64,000 bases of DNA from Bradyrhizobium ottawaense (GTDB taxonomy: Bacteria > Pseudomonadota > Alphaproteobacteria > Rhizobiales > Xanthobacteraceae): positions 2,170,001 to 2,234,000 of the forward strand of contig NZ_LT629693.1 of NCBI RefSeq assembly GCF_900099825.1, written 5' to 3'. The notes under the pieces are model-generated. The model saw only the letters and a list, made by a program, of their open reading frames with translations. It had not been told where the DNA came from and searched no databases. This document shows positions 35,817 through 45,100 of this stretch, piece after piece (within the stretch, counting starts at the first letter, position 1; the number at the start of each line of letters is the position of its first letter). Both the position numbers and the translations under genes were made by a program.

Positions 35817-36248
35817 GTCGCGGCCTCTTGGCAGGTGAGATAATCGACGTAACCTTTGTCCCGGCCGAAACAGACGGGGCTAAGGTAGTAGGGATTGAGC
35901 GGCAGATTAAGACGCAGCCTTTTCATGAAGATTTGGATGCGCGAGCAAAAGGCGACTGCGTGCGACGAACCGCCGTCGCCTTCTTTCAACATTGCCCTGG
36001 GACCTGCCGCATTTAAGCCGCCAGCCGCAGCATTTACTGATCCCTGAAATAGTGGACGAAGCGACCCGGCCGCGACGAGTGGTTTGTTGTCACCCGATGC
36101 GTTACTTTGATGCGGCGCTCGATCAAATGCAGGTGAGCAAGACTGAAACGAACGAGCCCTCGCGCCAAAAACGAATAGGTGACGCCGGGGCATACTAAGT
36201 GGCCGAGCCGTTAGGAGCGAGCGTGTGGATCGTCACGGTCGCTCCGGA
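35817..36248. other. Stretch without an identified gene
   Basis: A minus-strand open frame runs from 36193 and its TGA overlaps the MFS ATG. Its last 45 residues (RLRLNLPLNPYYLSP, then GRDKGYVDYLTCQEA) look protein-like, but the rest does not. It could be the tail of a lost gene that preceded the transporter. I cannot name a family. Confidence 0.35.
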
Positions 36249-37265
36249 CTAGTTCGCCGCATCGGCGACTTTCACAAGCTGCTTTCCGAAATTTTCGCCA
36301 GCAAACAGGCGGAGCAGAGCCTTCGGTGCATTCTCGAGGCCAACCGCGACATCCTCCTTGTGCACGAGACTGCCATCCCGCTGCCAGCCCCCCAGCGCCT
36401 CGAGGGCCTCGGGAAATCGCGAAGGATAGTCAAGCCCGGTGAAACCCTCCATGCGCGCACGCTTTGCCACAAGGTTGGAGTAGTTCGCCGGGCCCGGTTC
36501 GGATGCGTCGGATTTCGATATCGAGCCACACAGAACGATGCGCGCGTTGAGATTGATGCGCGCAAGCACCTCGTTGAGGACAATGCCGCCGACGTTGTCG
36601 AAGAAGACGTCGATACCGTTGGAGCAGAGCTGTGAAAGCCGCGCGCCGATGTCCTCGCTCTTGTAATCGATGGCGGCATCGAAACGCGCCTGATTGACGA
36701 GCCAGTCGCATTTTTCCCTGCCGCCCGCCGTGCCGATGACGCGGCAACCTTTGATTCTAGCAATTTGACCGGCGACCGAACCCGTAGCGCCGGCGGCACC
36801 CGATACGACGACGGTTTCACCGGACTTCACCCGACCGGTCTCAATCATCCCGAAATACGACGTCAGGCCGTTGAGACCGAAGAGACTCAACGAGAGGTTC
36901 GGGGGCGTACCAGGAGGCACCTTGTGCATTCCGCCGAAGCCCTTGCCATCGGTGACAACATAATCCTGCCAGCTGAAGTCGCCTCGTACGACGTCGCCCG
37001 GCTTGAAGTCGGGATGGCACGACTTGACCACTTGTCCGACAGAGAAGGAGTGCATGACGTCACCGAGCGGAACCGCGGGCTTGTAGGAGTCGCGCGCCAT
37101 CCAGATGCGCTGCGCGGGATCGATCGACAACCACAGCGTCCGCAAGAGCACCTGACCGTCTGACGGCTGTGGAATGGCCGTCTCGTTCCAACGAAACTCT
37201 TCCCCCGTCAACTTACCCGCAGGGCGAGCGTTCAAAATCCATTGGCGGTTCCTGATATCGGTCAT
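36249..37265 (-). CDS. NADP-dependent oxidoreductase, CurA/prostaglandin-reductase MDR type
   Basis: The 338-residue protein begins MTDIRNRQWILNARPAGKLT and has SIDPAQRIWMARDSY, a Rossmann segment ETVVVSGAAGATGSVAGQIARIKGCRVIG and DVFFDNVGGIVLNEVLARI. This is the leukotriene B4 dehydrogenase / CurA group, which reduces alpha,beta-unsaturated ketones or aldehydes with NADPH. Start 37265 has AGGA seven bases upstream; the open frame runs 83 codons further up without similarity. No partner gene is evident. Confidence 0.93.
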   Translation of the reverse strand: MTDIRNRQWILNARPAGKLTGEEFRWNETAIPQPSDGQVLLRTLWLSIDPAQRIWMARDSYKPAVPLGDVMHSFSVGQVVKSCHPDFKPGDVVRGDFSWQDYVVTDGKGFGGMHKVPPGTPPNLSLSLFGLNGLTSYFGMIETGRVKSGETVVVSGAAGATGSVAGQIARIKGCRVIGTAGGREKCDWLVNQARFDAAIDYKSEDIGARLSQLCSNGIDVFFDNVGGIVLNEVLARINLNARIVLCGSISKSDASEPGPANYSNLVAKRARMEGFTGLDYPSRFPEALEALGGWQRDGSLVHKEDVAVGLENAPKALLRLFAGENFGKQLVKVADAAN

Positions 37266-37569
37266 CGTGTGTCCTGTTCTTCGCAAAGAGTTTAGGGTAG
37301 TTTGATCCCGTCCCCACGACCGATATCCAACTTTTTGAGACAATACGGCTCCGGGTTGGCGACCGAACGAGGCTGAGGTCCTGACCTCAACGGAGTTCAG
37401 CTCGCGTATGATATTTTCGTTGTAGTCCCTCCGATCAAGCACTAATGCCACGCGCATTCGTTCGGCTTTGCCGATTGATCGCGCCCCTGTTGCAAATCGG
37501 AATAGGGATGTCATTCGCTAACAATGGCCCGAAAACACTTCCTCGGGCTTACCCCCCGACCGGATTCCC
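37266..37569. other. Intergenic stretch upstream of the MDR gene
   Basis: About 300 bases. The MDR frame stays open through much of it, but the translation shows no family similarity, and I see no other gene. Confidence 0.4.
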
Positions 37570-37896
37570 TCAGTTCGACGATACGACCGCAGTACGATCG
37601 CGGCCAAATCGATCTTCCGAAGGATCCGCCAATGGCTTCGATGCGACTCGGCCTGACTCTATATCCCCGGCGGCAAGGGCGTTCTTCCCGCGAGTTTCGC
37701 GGCGCTCCGCGAATTCCGCGAAACTGAGTGTGGTCTCGTCGTAGCGTCGAACTTGCTTGGAGATCGCGGCCCAATCTCCCATTCCTTCGAATCCGGCCGG
37801 AGCGACCCGTCGTAGCCATCCGTCCCAGTCCAGGCCGACCGCGGCGATCACGGCGTCAATGAGCCATTTCTGTTCGAGAAAGCAGCGCGCTCCCAT
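37570..37896 (-). pseudogene. Truncated N-terminus of an alpha/beta hydrolase-like gene
   Basis: AAGGAG six bases upstream makes the ATG at 37896 a strong start. The protein reads MGARCFLEQKWLIDAV, DWDGWLRRVAPAGFEGMGDW, SFAEFAERRETRGKNALAAG. This resembles the helical N-terminal part of pseudooxynicotine-hydrolase-like alpha/beta hydrolases, recalled from memory and not searched. After about 85 residues the sequence degenerates and stops at residue 108. No hydrolase core follows in any frame. It is probably a remnant; a genuine short protein is less likely. Confidence 0.5.
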
Positions 37897-38099
37897 GTAG
37901 ATCTCCTTTTCGCGAGTTACTAACGTCTCTGCCGCTTTTCCCGTACACGTCGGGGTGGGGCCTGCGTAAGAGCCAGAACCATCCGCACACTTGGTAGGAA
38001 TATTCCGCAATCCGCTGCCGGTCTTTTGAGGACACATATGAACGCTTCACGAGGCGGTAGTTCCGAACGTCGTGGGAGAGCCATCTGCGGTTACTTTCA

Positions 38100-38296
38100 A
38101 CAGAGAGCGCGGCGCCGGTATGTTTCGGTCCGTCGACGGCGTGCCGGTCTCCGCCGCAGCGCTTCGCAATCCAGTCTCCTGGATTATCGCGGAACTGGAG
38201 ACGAGTCTGGGGACCCGGCTTCTCTCACGGACCACGCGTGCGGTTGTACTAAGCGAACGCGAAGTGCTTCGATCGAGCTATTTGAATTGCGGATGA
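38100..38296 (+). pseudogene. Remnant of a LysR regulator gene
   Basis: The frame contains ALRNPVSWIIAELETSLG, then TRLLSRTTRAVVLSE. This matches the recognition-helix end and dimer helix of the LysR protein at 18382-19353 (SQSQASRIVAELEAELG, TRLLSRTTRAVVPTE). Nothing else of the gene is left; the frame ends at 38296. Confidence 0.75.
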
Positions 38297-38341
38297 CTTT
38301 TGTGACGATCCGCGCAAACTTCTGCTGTGCTGTCTAGCATG

Positions 38342-39580
38342 CTAGTTTAGGAGCCCTCGAGCGGTTGGCTCCGGCTCCGCGATCCATGCACGGCGAAAGG
38401 CGACCGCGATTTTCCCGTGGGAGATTTCTTTGCCAAAGTGACCCGGATATTTCGGAAAATATTCGTCGTGGGGGGTGTCGGTTACGAATTGTAACATTGA
38501 GAATCCGAGGTATTCGCCGGATGCGGAACGCGCTGTCGGATCGCCGATCAGGGCAGCGCGCGTTGCCATGCCTTTGGCGCTGTCCGCACGCCAGTGCAAC
38601 TCCCGAAATTCGCGTTGTCCGGCTTGGGACCTGGACAAGACGCGAACCGCGCTTTCCAAGCCGATAAGATAGACGCTATGATCCCGGTTAAGTGCGAGAT
38701 TACCATCCCGCAGCTTGCGAAGCTCGGCCAAGATGGCGGCCTTCGACGACGGATTGCCCAAAGCTATCGCCGACAATCCAAAGAGCGCATCGAAGACCAT
38801 CATAGGATGCTTGGCCCGTGCCAACCCTTTCAGATATCCCTCAACCACGGATTCACCGAACGCGGCCGCTGATCTCGCTGCGATCGCGGCGAGCCAAAAC
38901 GTTCGCTCTCGTAGAAGAACGAAGCTTGGAGTCCACTTCTCCCATACGAAGCTGTTGGCCATATGCGAAAGCCAGGGACGGGCCTCGTCGCTTGAGGCGA
39001 CCAGAGTAAGTTGGCCCAGTGCATGAATGAGCTGCCAGTAGAGTTGCAGGCTCGCGCTGCCACCCCCTCCGCTCAACTCGATCCGGACAACGGATCGAAG
39101 CACATCCATGATCTGAAGAACTTGCATCGCGGATTTATAGGCCAGCTGCTCCAACAGGGGAGCCCACTCGAGTATTTCGAGGAAATTCGATCGCGACTGA
39201 ATGGGCGACGGTTGGAAGAGAGATTCTAGGATGTTGTACGCGTCCCTCATGGCATGCGTTCGCTGCATCGAATCCTGCATCATATGTTCGAATTCAGGCA
39301 TCGTGCTGAGAACTTCGTCTAAGTTAATGGTCAACAATCCCGGTTGCCTCTTGCGATCCAGGGAGTACCCGGTTCGTCCGACCTTGAGCCAACTCTGATC
39401 GTTGAGCTGACCGACCAAAAACTCCTGACCCACATCGACCGCGGCAATCTCACGCAACCGCCCCCGCAGTCCGGCGTCTCGCGTGATGGTCATCGAAGCA
39501 GCCAGTTGCCCAACCATTTCGGACCTAGCCGCTCCGAGCAGCTTGACCATCTGTTCGATACTGTCATCGAACTCAAACAT
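38342..39580 (-). CDS. Unrecognised protein, about 412 residues, largely helical
   Basis: The frame is open from 39784, but I prefer the ATG at 39580 (MFEFDDSIEQMVKLLG) because the first 68 residues look like untranslated sequence. No ribosome-binding site is strong at either start. The protein is rich in Leu, Ala, Arg and Glu and appears mostly alpha-helical, with possible HEAT-like segments such as HPMMVFDALFGLSAIALGNPSS, though I cannot show a repeat. There is no signal peptide, catalytic motif or membrane helix. Neighbours are remnants and an alpha/beta hydrolase, so context is uninformative. Confidence 0.65.
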   Translation of the reverse strand: MFEFDDSIEQMVKLLGAARSEMVGQLAASMTITRDAGLRGRLREIAAVDVGQEFLVGQLNDQSWLKVGRTGYSLDRKRQPGLLTINLDEVLSTMPEFEHMMQDSMQRTHAMRDAYNILESLFQPSPIQSRSNFLEILEWAPLLEQLAYKSAMQVLQIMDVLRSVVRIELSGGGGSASLQLYWQLIHALGQLTLVASSDEARPWLSHMANSFVWEKWTPSFVLLRERTFWLAAIAARSAAAFGESVVEGYLKGLARAKHPMMVFDALFGLSAIALGNPSSKAAILAELRKLRDGNLALNRDHSVYLIGLESAVRVLSRSQAGQREFRELHWRADSAKGMATRAALIGDPTARSASGEYLGFSMLQFVTDTPHDEYFPKYPGHFGKEISHGKIAVAFRRAWIAEPEPTARGLLN

Positions 39581-40114
39581 CTTGTCAGGTGCTCTCGCCG
39601 ACTCCAAAGAACCTCGGCACGGTGTGTAGGTGCGCGGTGTGGAAACTAGGTCATCGAAGCTGTATGCTAAACGACGTTTTGTCCACGTTTTGGGACATGC
39701 CTCGACGGGGCAGATCACGCGGGAAAGCAACTCGCGAACCGCCTGACTCGTTGCGTTGGAGACGCGTTGCCAAGCCCCCGCCAAAAAAAGCCTTGGCCGG
39801 GGAAGACAGGACTACGCGTGAGCCGCCCGGAAACGGCCGCAGCGTCTTGGTTTCATCCCATGGGGTCCACAGCCAGACATCGTGTTTTTGGTCAACGTCA
39901 GATCGATTGGTGTTCGATGGCATTCGAGAGATGCGTCTCAGTCCCCGTTTTCCGTCGACCAGGACGGTGTTGCACGGCTTGGCGTACCGGTCCATCTGTG
40001 CCTCGTCGATCAGGAAGCAGTGGCACTCGACCAGGTCTTTCGCCAGCTGCACCGGACGAAGCCCGCATGCCTCTCGGCGGTCTCTTGAGCAGTTCGTCGC
40101 CGAGCTCGGATATC
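39581..40114. other. Stretch without an identified gene
   Basis: About 530 bases between the unrecognised gene and the alpha/beta hydrolase. Frames on both strands are open for up to about 200 codons but show no family motif or good start. It may contain eroded coding sequence. Confidence 0.4.
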
Positions 40115-40993
40115 TCAGGCCGAACGACGTTCGACCGTCAGGCCTTCGCCGCACAGGAACGTCGAGACATGTCGGACAAAGAGCTCGGGATACTGATATT
40201 GCGAACCATGATTGGCGTCGGGATAGAGAATGAGCTGCGCATTCGGTAGATGCTGCTGCAGGATGAAAGAATTGATCGGATAGACGATCACGTCCCTGCT
40301 ACCGTTCACGACCAGCGCGGGCTGATGGATCGTCTTGAGGTAGTCGTATGACCTGTTGAAGCGAATACCCCACTTGCTCAACGCTTCCAGTTGCGCAGGC
40401 GCCACCTCCTTGTTGACCTCGGGATCCCTGTTCTCCTCACGTAGACGGAACCGCTTCAGGAATTCGCGACCCGCCGCCTGGCTTGCTTCCGACTTGGTAA
40501 AGTGGACGGCCAGCCAGAGGTGATCAGGTTCATCGTAGGTTGCGCGGAAAATCTGCTGTGCTTCAGGCGTTAACGTCGCCATACCTTCGCCCCCACGTGG
40601 GCCGGTGCCGACAAGAATCAACTTGCGAACAAGGTTCGGCGCCTGACCCGCGATCTCCTGGGCGACAAAGCCTCCGATCGAGAAACCGAGTGCATCCACG
40701 GCCGACAGACCGAGCGCTTTAAGAAAGGTGACGGCATTCGCGGCCATGCCGTCGATGGAAGTTGGCACTTCCCCCGAACTGCTGGATACTCCGGCATTAT
40801 TGAACAGAATGACTTCGCGCTGCTTCGCGAGACCATCAGTAACGGCGGGATCCCAATGATCCATGGTGCCCGTAAAGTGCTGATTGAAAACGAGCGGCAC
40901 GCCGCCGCTCTTCCCGAAGCGACGGTATGCGAATCTGATGCCGTTAGCTTCGACGAATTGAGTCGGAGCAGTTTGATGGATGTCCGCGGTCAT
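40115..40993 (-). CDS. Alpha/beta fold hydrolase
   Basis: The 292-residue protein has PTQFVEANGIRFAYRRFG, an FNQHFTGTMDHWDP oxyanion region, nucleophile motif GFSIGG, Asp in NGSRDVIVYP and His in DANHGSQYQYPE. It is a cytoplasmic paralog of the Tat-exported hydrolase at 13096-14100, sharing even the PTQFVEANGIR entry. Start 40993 has GGAG six bases upstream. It stands alone in this part of the window, next to remnants that also relate to the 13-19 kb cluster. Confidence 0.92.
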   Translation of the reverse strand: MTADIHQTAPTQFVEANGIRFAYRRFGKSGGVPLVFNQHFTGTMDHWDPAVTDGLAKQREVILFNNAGVSSSSGEVPTSIDGMAANAVTFLKALGLSAVDALGFSIGGFVAQEIAGQAPNLVRKLILVGTGPRGGEGMATLTPEAQQIFRATYDEPDHLWLAVHFTKSEASQAAGREFLKRFRLREENRDPEVNKEVAPAQLEALSKWGIRFNRSYDYLKTIHQPALVVNGSRDVIVYPINSFILQQHLPNAQLILYPDANHGSQYQYPELFVRHVSTFLCGEGLTVERRSA

Positions 40994-41677
40994 GTTGCTC
41001 TCCGATTAAACGACAAGCGACTTGGGCGGCAGACGCCGATGGGTTCGCCTGAAGCGGCCATGGACTTACCGTAAGGCCGGAGTGAGCCAAGCCGAACGAA
41101 CTTCTCAACTTTGGCAGCGAGTTCAAGCAGGTCGCTCATTGCAGCGCTCGCGGATGCGTTGGGTTGCAGGGCAGAGGTACGCGTCTGATAGCCTCTGGCG
41201 GCGGCATTTTCGGCTTCGTTGCACTCGATGCCGGCGATTATGCACAAGGCTCATCGCATGGTGAGGACAAATATCGCACTTTTTCGGACGGATACGAGCA
41301 ATTGCGGGCAGCATTGCGACTGACGCGCTCGTTTGCGAGCCGCCGCCTTAATTCAAGATCAGTCAGCTTTAACTTGGCCAACCCAAGTCGTGAGGACAAA
41401 AACCATCCAAAATCGGACGCAACGAACTAGGAACGGACATGCGGGGCGGGTCTTGTTCGAGTGAGGTGGTCATCAAACGCTCATGACCTGAAAGCCCCCG
41501 GGGAGCACCAGGCAGATCCGAATTACGACCCGCCTTCATACCGAACGCGCCGTAATCATCTGGGCGGCGCTTGATCGCCATCGCGTGTCCGGAAAGGTGG
41601 CGAATATGACGTATCTTGAATACTGGCCGGAGTTACCCTTGGTGCAGCACTCTTGGCCCTTGGTTAGAGGTTTCCCC
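40994..41677. other. Divergent intergenic region
   Basis: About 680 bases. A plus-strand frame at 41164-41430 and a minus-strand frame at 40990-41247 are open but match nothing I know. It should carry the promoters of the hydrolase and of the gene at 41678. Confidence 0.4.
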
Positions 41678-42427
41678 ATGCAAGCAGTCGACGTATCGAC
41701 TTCTATCGCCCTCCGCCACGTTGAAAGCGATTTCGAACGGCGCGTTCAAATCGCTTTCTCGGTCGCTCCCAGCAAAGTTCGGAAATTCTTGCCCCGTTCG
41801 TGGATCGCAGCATCCATGCCTCCTGGCCCTTCCGAGGGAGCCAATCTCCTGGTCGTGTTTCGAAACCGCCTCCATACCGTCTATCACGACGGTGTCGGGA
41901 AGGCAGAGCTTGGCGAGCAGGACCGCGGCATCGTCGTGCTCGTCCAGGGCAAGCATGCCGATGGCGGGGAAGTCGGCTTGTGGGTGGTGCGCTCCCTCGC
42001 CGCCAGCGCTCGCAGCATTCCAGGCCCCTATCGAAACTCCAAGCCAGCCACGGTTCACATGGAGCAACGGATCGCTTCCGGCGAGGCTGGCGACGGCTTG
42101 GGAATCGAGAGCTGGCGCATCCACGACGAGGCGGGTCACGGGCTCACAATGTATCTGCACTACCGGGCAGGGATGCCGGTCCAAAGCACATCTCACATGA
42201 CGATGCGAGGCGGGCCCGATCCGGCCTTCAGACGGATCTATCACACGGACAAGGGAGCGGACGTTGTCAGAAGTCTCCCCATGGCGGTCAATAGCGTCCA
42301 GGAGTTTCGCTTTAGGAGCACGCTGGAGGAGTTTGCCGAGGTCTTCGACGGAAACGAGAACCTAGTCAGCATCGCAGTCGAGCCCTGGTATATGCGGCGG
42401 GTGCTGGTCCCGGCGAGCGAAGAGTAG
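41678..42427 (+). CDS. Conserved hypothetical protein, 249 residues
   Basis: The ATG at 41678 (MQAVDVSTSIALRHVESDFE) has GAGG about seven bases upstream and is preferred over 41585. The sequence alternates strands and short helices: QIAFSVAPSKVRKFLPRSW, ARSIPGPYRNSKPATVHME, EPWYMRRVLVP. This arrangement loosely recalls acetoacetate-decarboxylase-like folds, but the catalytic lysine context cannot be identified, so no function is claimed. It is convergent with the acyl-CoA dehydrogenase gene. Confidence 0.7.
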   Translation: MQAVDVSTSIALRHVESDFERRVQIAFSVAPSKVRKFLPRSWIAASMPPGPSEGANLLVVFRNRLHTVYHDGVGKAELGEQDRGIVVLVQGKHADGGEVGLWVVRSLAASARSIPGPYRNSKPATVHMEQRIASGEAGDGLGIESWRIHDEAGHGLTMYLHYRAGMPVQSTSHMTMRGGPDPAFRRIYHTDKGADVVRSLPMAVNSVQEFRFRSTLEEFAEVFDGNENLVSIAVEPWYMRRVLVPASEE

Positions 42428-42638
42428 ATACTCGCACGAGGGCCGCCCGCTGAGGGACGGCGACCCGCGTATTCCAGGATTTGGTCTCGACCGCCCCTGT
42501 GGTGTTCCCGGAGAGCTCACTGGTTACCCAGGAATACTCTTCCTTGGCCCAGCGTCCCCGTCGGAAGCTCGGGAATGGCATGATTAGGTCTTCGTGGACC
42601 TGAGACAGCGAAATCAAGCGCCACAATCCATATTCCAA

Positions 42639-43805
42639 CTACGCCGAAACCTTTCCGAGGAGAGCGTCGGAGATTATTCGCCTCTGGATTTCTGACGTTC
42701 CCTCAAATATCTTGGTGAGGCGCGCATCTCGCCAGTAGCGCTCGGCTGCGAAATGAGTTGTGTAGCCCGCGCCACCGTGGATTTGCAGACCCTCGCTTGT
42801 TACGCGTTCCGACATCTCGCTTGCGAACAGCTTCACCATCGCTGCCTCGGTGTCGCAGCGGTGGCCTTCGTCGATCTTTTCGCAGACCGAATAGAGCAAC
42901 GCGCGCGCAGCTTCGATCTGCGTGGCCATGTCAGCGAGCTTGAAGCGGATCGCCTGGAAGTTTCCGATGGGGGAGCCGAACTGCGCGCGCTCGCGCGCAT
43001 ATTGAATCGAATCATCCAGGCTACCTCGCGCGAGGCCAATCGAACGCGCTGCCGTATGGGCACGTGCAGTTTCGAGCCCGGCGGTGGCGAGATAGAAAGC
43101 CTTCCCTTCTTCGCCCACCATCTTTGCAGCGGGAACGCGGCAACCGTCGAAGGCAAGTTCCCAAGTGGTCCAGCCGTGGTAGCCGATCTTGGGAATCACG
43201 TTGCCCTTAACGCCATCGGGCAACCGGCCGCGTGGCTTCTCGATCATGAACGCGCTCAAGCCGCGGTGGCGAGCCTTGGCGTCGATCTCGCGACCGGTGC
43301 GCGCGATCACGAGAATGAAGTCAGCTTCGTCCGCGAAGGTACACCAGTATTTGTTGCCGGTGATTTCCCATTCGTCACCGACGCGCACTGCCCGGCACGA
43401 GATATTAGAGATGTCCGAACCGGCGTTTGACTCCGATAGCGAGAAGGCGCCGAGGAACTCGCCGCGCGCCATGCGCGGCAGGTACTCGGCCTTCTTCTCT
43501 GGCGGCAATGCCTTCAACGCGCCGATCAGGCCATTGCCGCGCGCGATCAGACTGCCTACGCTCATCCAGCCGCGCGACAGCTCCTCCGCCACCAGGCAAT
43601 ACTCGTAGGCGCCGAGACCAAGCCCCCCGTATTCCTCAGGGATCAGGAGGCCGAAATAGCCCAGCGCCGCCATTTCATCGATCAGCCCCCGGGGGATGCT
43701 GCCTTTTTCAGGGTCCAGCCTGTTGGCGACGGGCAACACGCGCTCCATCGTGAACCGGCGCGCCGTTTCCTGGATCAAGCGCCGTTCTTCGGTCAGCTTT
43801 TGCAC
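42639..43805 (-). CDS. Acyl-CoA dehydrogenase
   Basis: The 388-residue flavoprotein has the three-domain fold: helical N-terminus, a beta middle domain (FSLSESNAGSDISNI, NKYWCTFADEADFILV) and a helical C-terminus ending QIHGGAGYTTHFAAERYWRDARL, TKIFEGTSEIQRRII. The Glu in IFEGTSEIQ is the usual position of the catalytic base. The start is a GTG at 43805 with GAGG five bases upstream. It is divergent from the MaoC/CitE/GntR genes across 221 bp. Oxidation of a short or branched acyl-CoA, perhaps methylsuccinyl-CoA-like, feeding the hydratase is inference. Confidence 0.93.
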   Translation of the reverse strand: MQKLTEERRLIQETARRFTMERVLPVANRLDPEKGSIPRGLIDEMAALGYFGLLIPEEYGGLGLGAYEYCLVAEELSRGWMSVGSLIARGNGLIGALKALPPEKKAEYLPRMARGEFLGAFSLSESNAGSDISNISCRAVRVGDEWEITGNKYWCTFADEADFILVIARTGREIDAKARHRGLSAFMIEKPRGRLPDGVKGNVIPKIGYHGWTTWELAFDGCRVPAAKMVGEEGKAFYLATAGLETARAHTAARSIGLARGSLDDSIQYARERAQFGSPIGNFQAIRFKLADMATQIEAARALLYSVCEKIDEGHRCDTEAAMVKLFASEMSERVTSEGLQIHGGAGYTTHFAAERYWRDARLTKIFEGTSEIQRRIISDALLGKVSA

Positions 43806-43825
43806 TCTTCCCTCGACGAATTGTT

Positions 43826-43842
43826 ATGATCGTACATATCAA
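43826..43842. promoter_or_regulatory. CGTACATAT element upstream of the acyl-CoA dehydrogenase
   Basis: TGATCGTACATATCA (from 43827) contains CGTACATAT at 43831-43839, which recurs at 43983-43991 near the divergent gene. It lies about 21 bp upstream of the GTG start and could be a GntR operator half. Confidence 0.45.
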
Positions 43843-43978
43843 TATAATATTTCGAAACTCGTAACAAGGTAACAAGGTAGACTTCCTTTCTATTTTCATA
43901 TCATACTGACTTTACGTAATAATTCTAACTTTGTGATCGTTCGTTGGTTGCTAGAAGCACCAATCTTGCCAAGAATTG

Positions 43979-43988
43979 TGTACGTACA
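43979..43988. promoter_or_regulatory. TGTACGTACA palindrome upstream of the MaoC gene
   Basis: TGTACGTACA is a perfect ten-base palindrome 38 bp upstream of the MaoC ATG and overlaps the repeated CGTACATAT element. Similar GTAC-type palindromes are common HutC/GntR targets, and a GntR/UTRA gene ends this operon. Confidence 0.5.
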
Positions 43989-44026
43989 TATAACTTGATT
44001 TGGAAGATGCGATTTTGGGGGTAGGG

Positions 44027-45085
44027 ATGAAAAAAGGCAGGGCGGGAAACCACTTCGAAGACTTTCGCTGCGGCATGAAGATTCAGCATGCGACGCCTCG
44101 CACGCTGACCGAAGGCGACCGCAGCCTTTATATTGGCCTTACTGGCAGCCGGGCGGTGCTCGGCACCGCCGAGACAAACGCGCAGCAACTCGGCTTCGAG
44201 CGCCGACCGCTGGAGGATCTGCTGGTCTTCAATACCGCGTTCGGCAAGACAGTCCCGGACATTTCACTGAATGCGGTTGCGAATCTTGGCTATGCGGACG
44301 TTCGTTTTCTCGCCGACGTTTATCCAGGCGACACGCTTGTGGTGGAGTCGGAGATCATCGGCCTAAAGGAAAATTCGAATCGCAAGAGCGGCGTGGTCTA
44401 CGTTCGTTCCACGGCAGCGAATCAGCATGGGCTCGAGGTATTGAGTTGGATTCGATGGGTCATGGTGCACAAACGCGACCACGGCGCAGCCAGCGCCGAG
44501 CCGGTCGTTCCGGCGATGAATGCAGTTGTGTCGCCCGGGCGACTGCCGCGCAGGAAGTACGCGATGGATGTGCGGGAGATCGTCACAATGACGGGCACGG
44601 CCGATCTTTGGGATGACTACGCGATCGGCGAACGCATCGATCATCCGGGCGCGATGACCATCAACGACAGCGATCACAGCATCGCAACACGGCTCTATCA
44701 GAACACCGCGAGGGCGCATTTCGACGGCTTTGCAATGGCCGCCGCCGGAGGACAGCGGCTGGTCTTTGGCGGTCACATCATTTCGCTGTGCAAGGCGCTT
44801 TCCTATGACGGGCTCGAAAACGGCCTTTCAATCGTCGCGATCAACGGCGGCACTCACGTCAATCCGACCTTCACCGGCGACACGATCGCGTGTGCGACGA
44901 TGGTGCTGGACAAGATTATCCTAGGCGTTTCGAATGTCGGCGCGCTGCGCCTGCGCATGATCGGTATCAAGGACTCCTCTGCGTCGTCGATCGTCTTTCC
45001 CCATCCTGGGCAGGCCAGGCAAGACTACCCTTCGAATGTCGTACTGGATCTCGACTACACGATCGTCATCCCGAAGAAATCCTAG
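44027..45085 (+). CDS. MaoC-family (R)-specific hydratase, mesaconyl-CoA hydratase-like
   Basis: The 352-residue protein contains two hot-dog domains. The first opens GNHFEDFRCGMKIQHATPRTLTEGD, a sequence typical of mesaconyl-CoA hydratase and related double-MaoC enzymes. The second begins around residue 200 (DDYAIGERIDHPGAMTINDSDH). It probably adds water to a C5 unsaturated acyl-CoA to give methylmalyl- or citramalyl-CoA. The ATG at 44027 has a GGGGGTAGGG stretch just upstream. It is followed in 15 bp by a CitE-type lyase, which would cleave such a product. Ethylmalonyl-CoA pathway or itaconate-like degradation are both possible. Confidence 0.88.
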   Translation: MKKGRAGNHFEDFRCGMKIQHATPRTLTEGDRSLYIGLTGSRAVLGTAETNAQQLGFERRPLEDLLVFNTAFGKTVPDISLNAVANLGYADVRFLADVYPGDTLVVESEIIGLKENSNRKSGVVYVRSTAANQHGLEVLSWIRWVMVHKRDHGAASAEPVVPAMNAVVSPGRLPRRKYAMDVREIVTMTGTADLWDDYAIGERIDHPGAMTINDSDHSIATRLYQNTARAHFDGFAMAAAGGQRLVFGGHIISLCKALSYDGLENGLSIVAINGGTHVNPTFTGDTIACATMVLDKIILGVSNVGALRLRMIGIKDSSASSIVFPHPGQARQDYPSNVVLDLDYTIVIPKKS

Positions 45086-45100
45086 TCACTGGAGAAACCG

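Noticed and set aside
35813..36193. Minus-strand frame whose stop overlaps the MFS start
   Set aside because: Only its last 45 residues look protein-like and no family could be named, so it is recorded as part of the intergenic stretch.
39651..40154. Minus-strand frame of 167 codons considered as a transposase piece
   Set aside because: No DDE or other transposase motif and no terminal repeats; it also overlaps the alpha/beta hydrolase gene.
41164..41430. Plus-strand frame of 88 codons
   Set aside because: No similarity to a known family and a weak start; probably chance.
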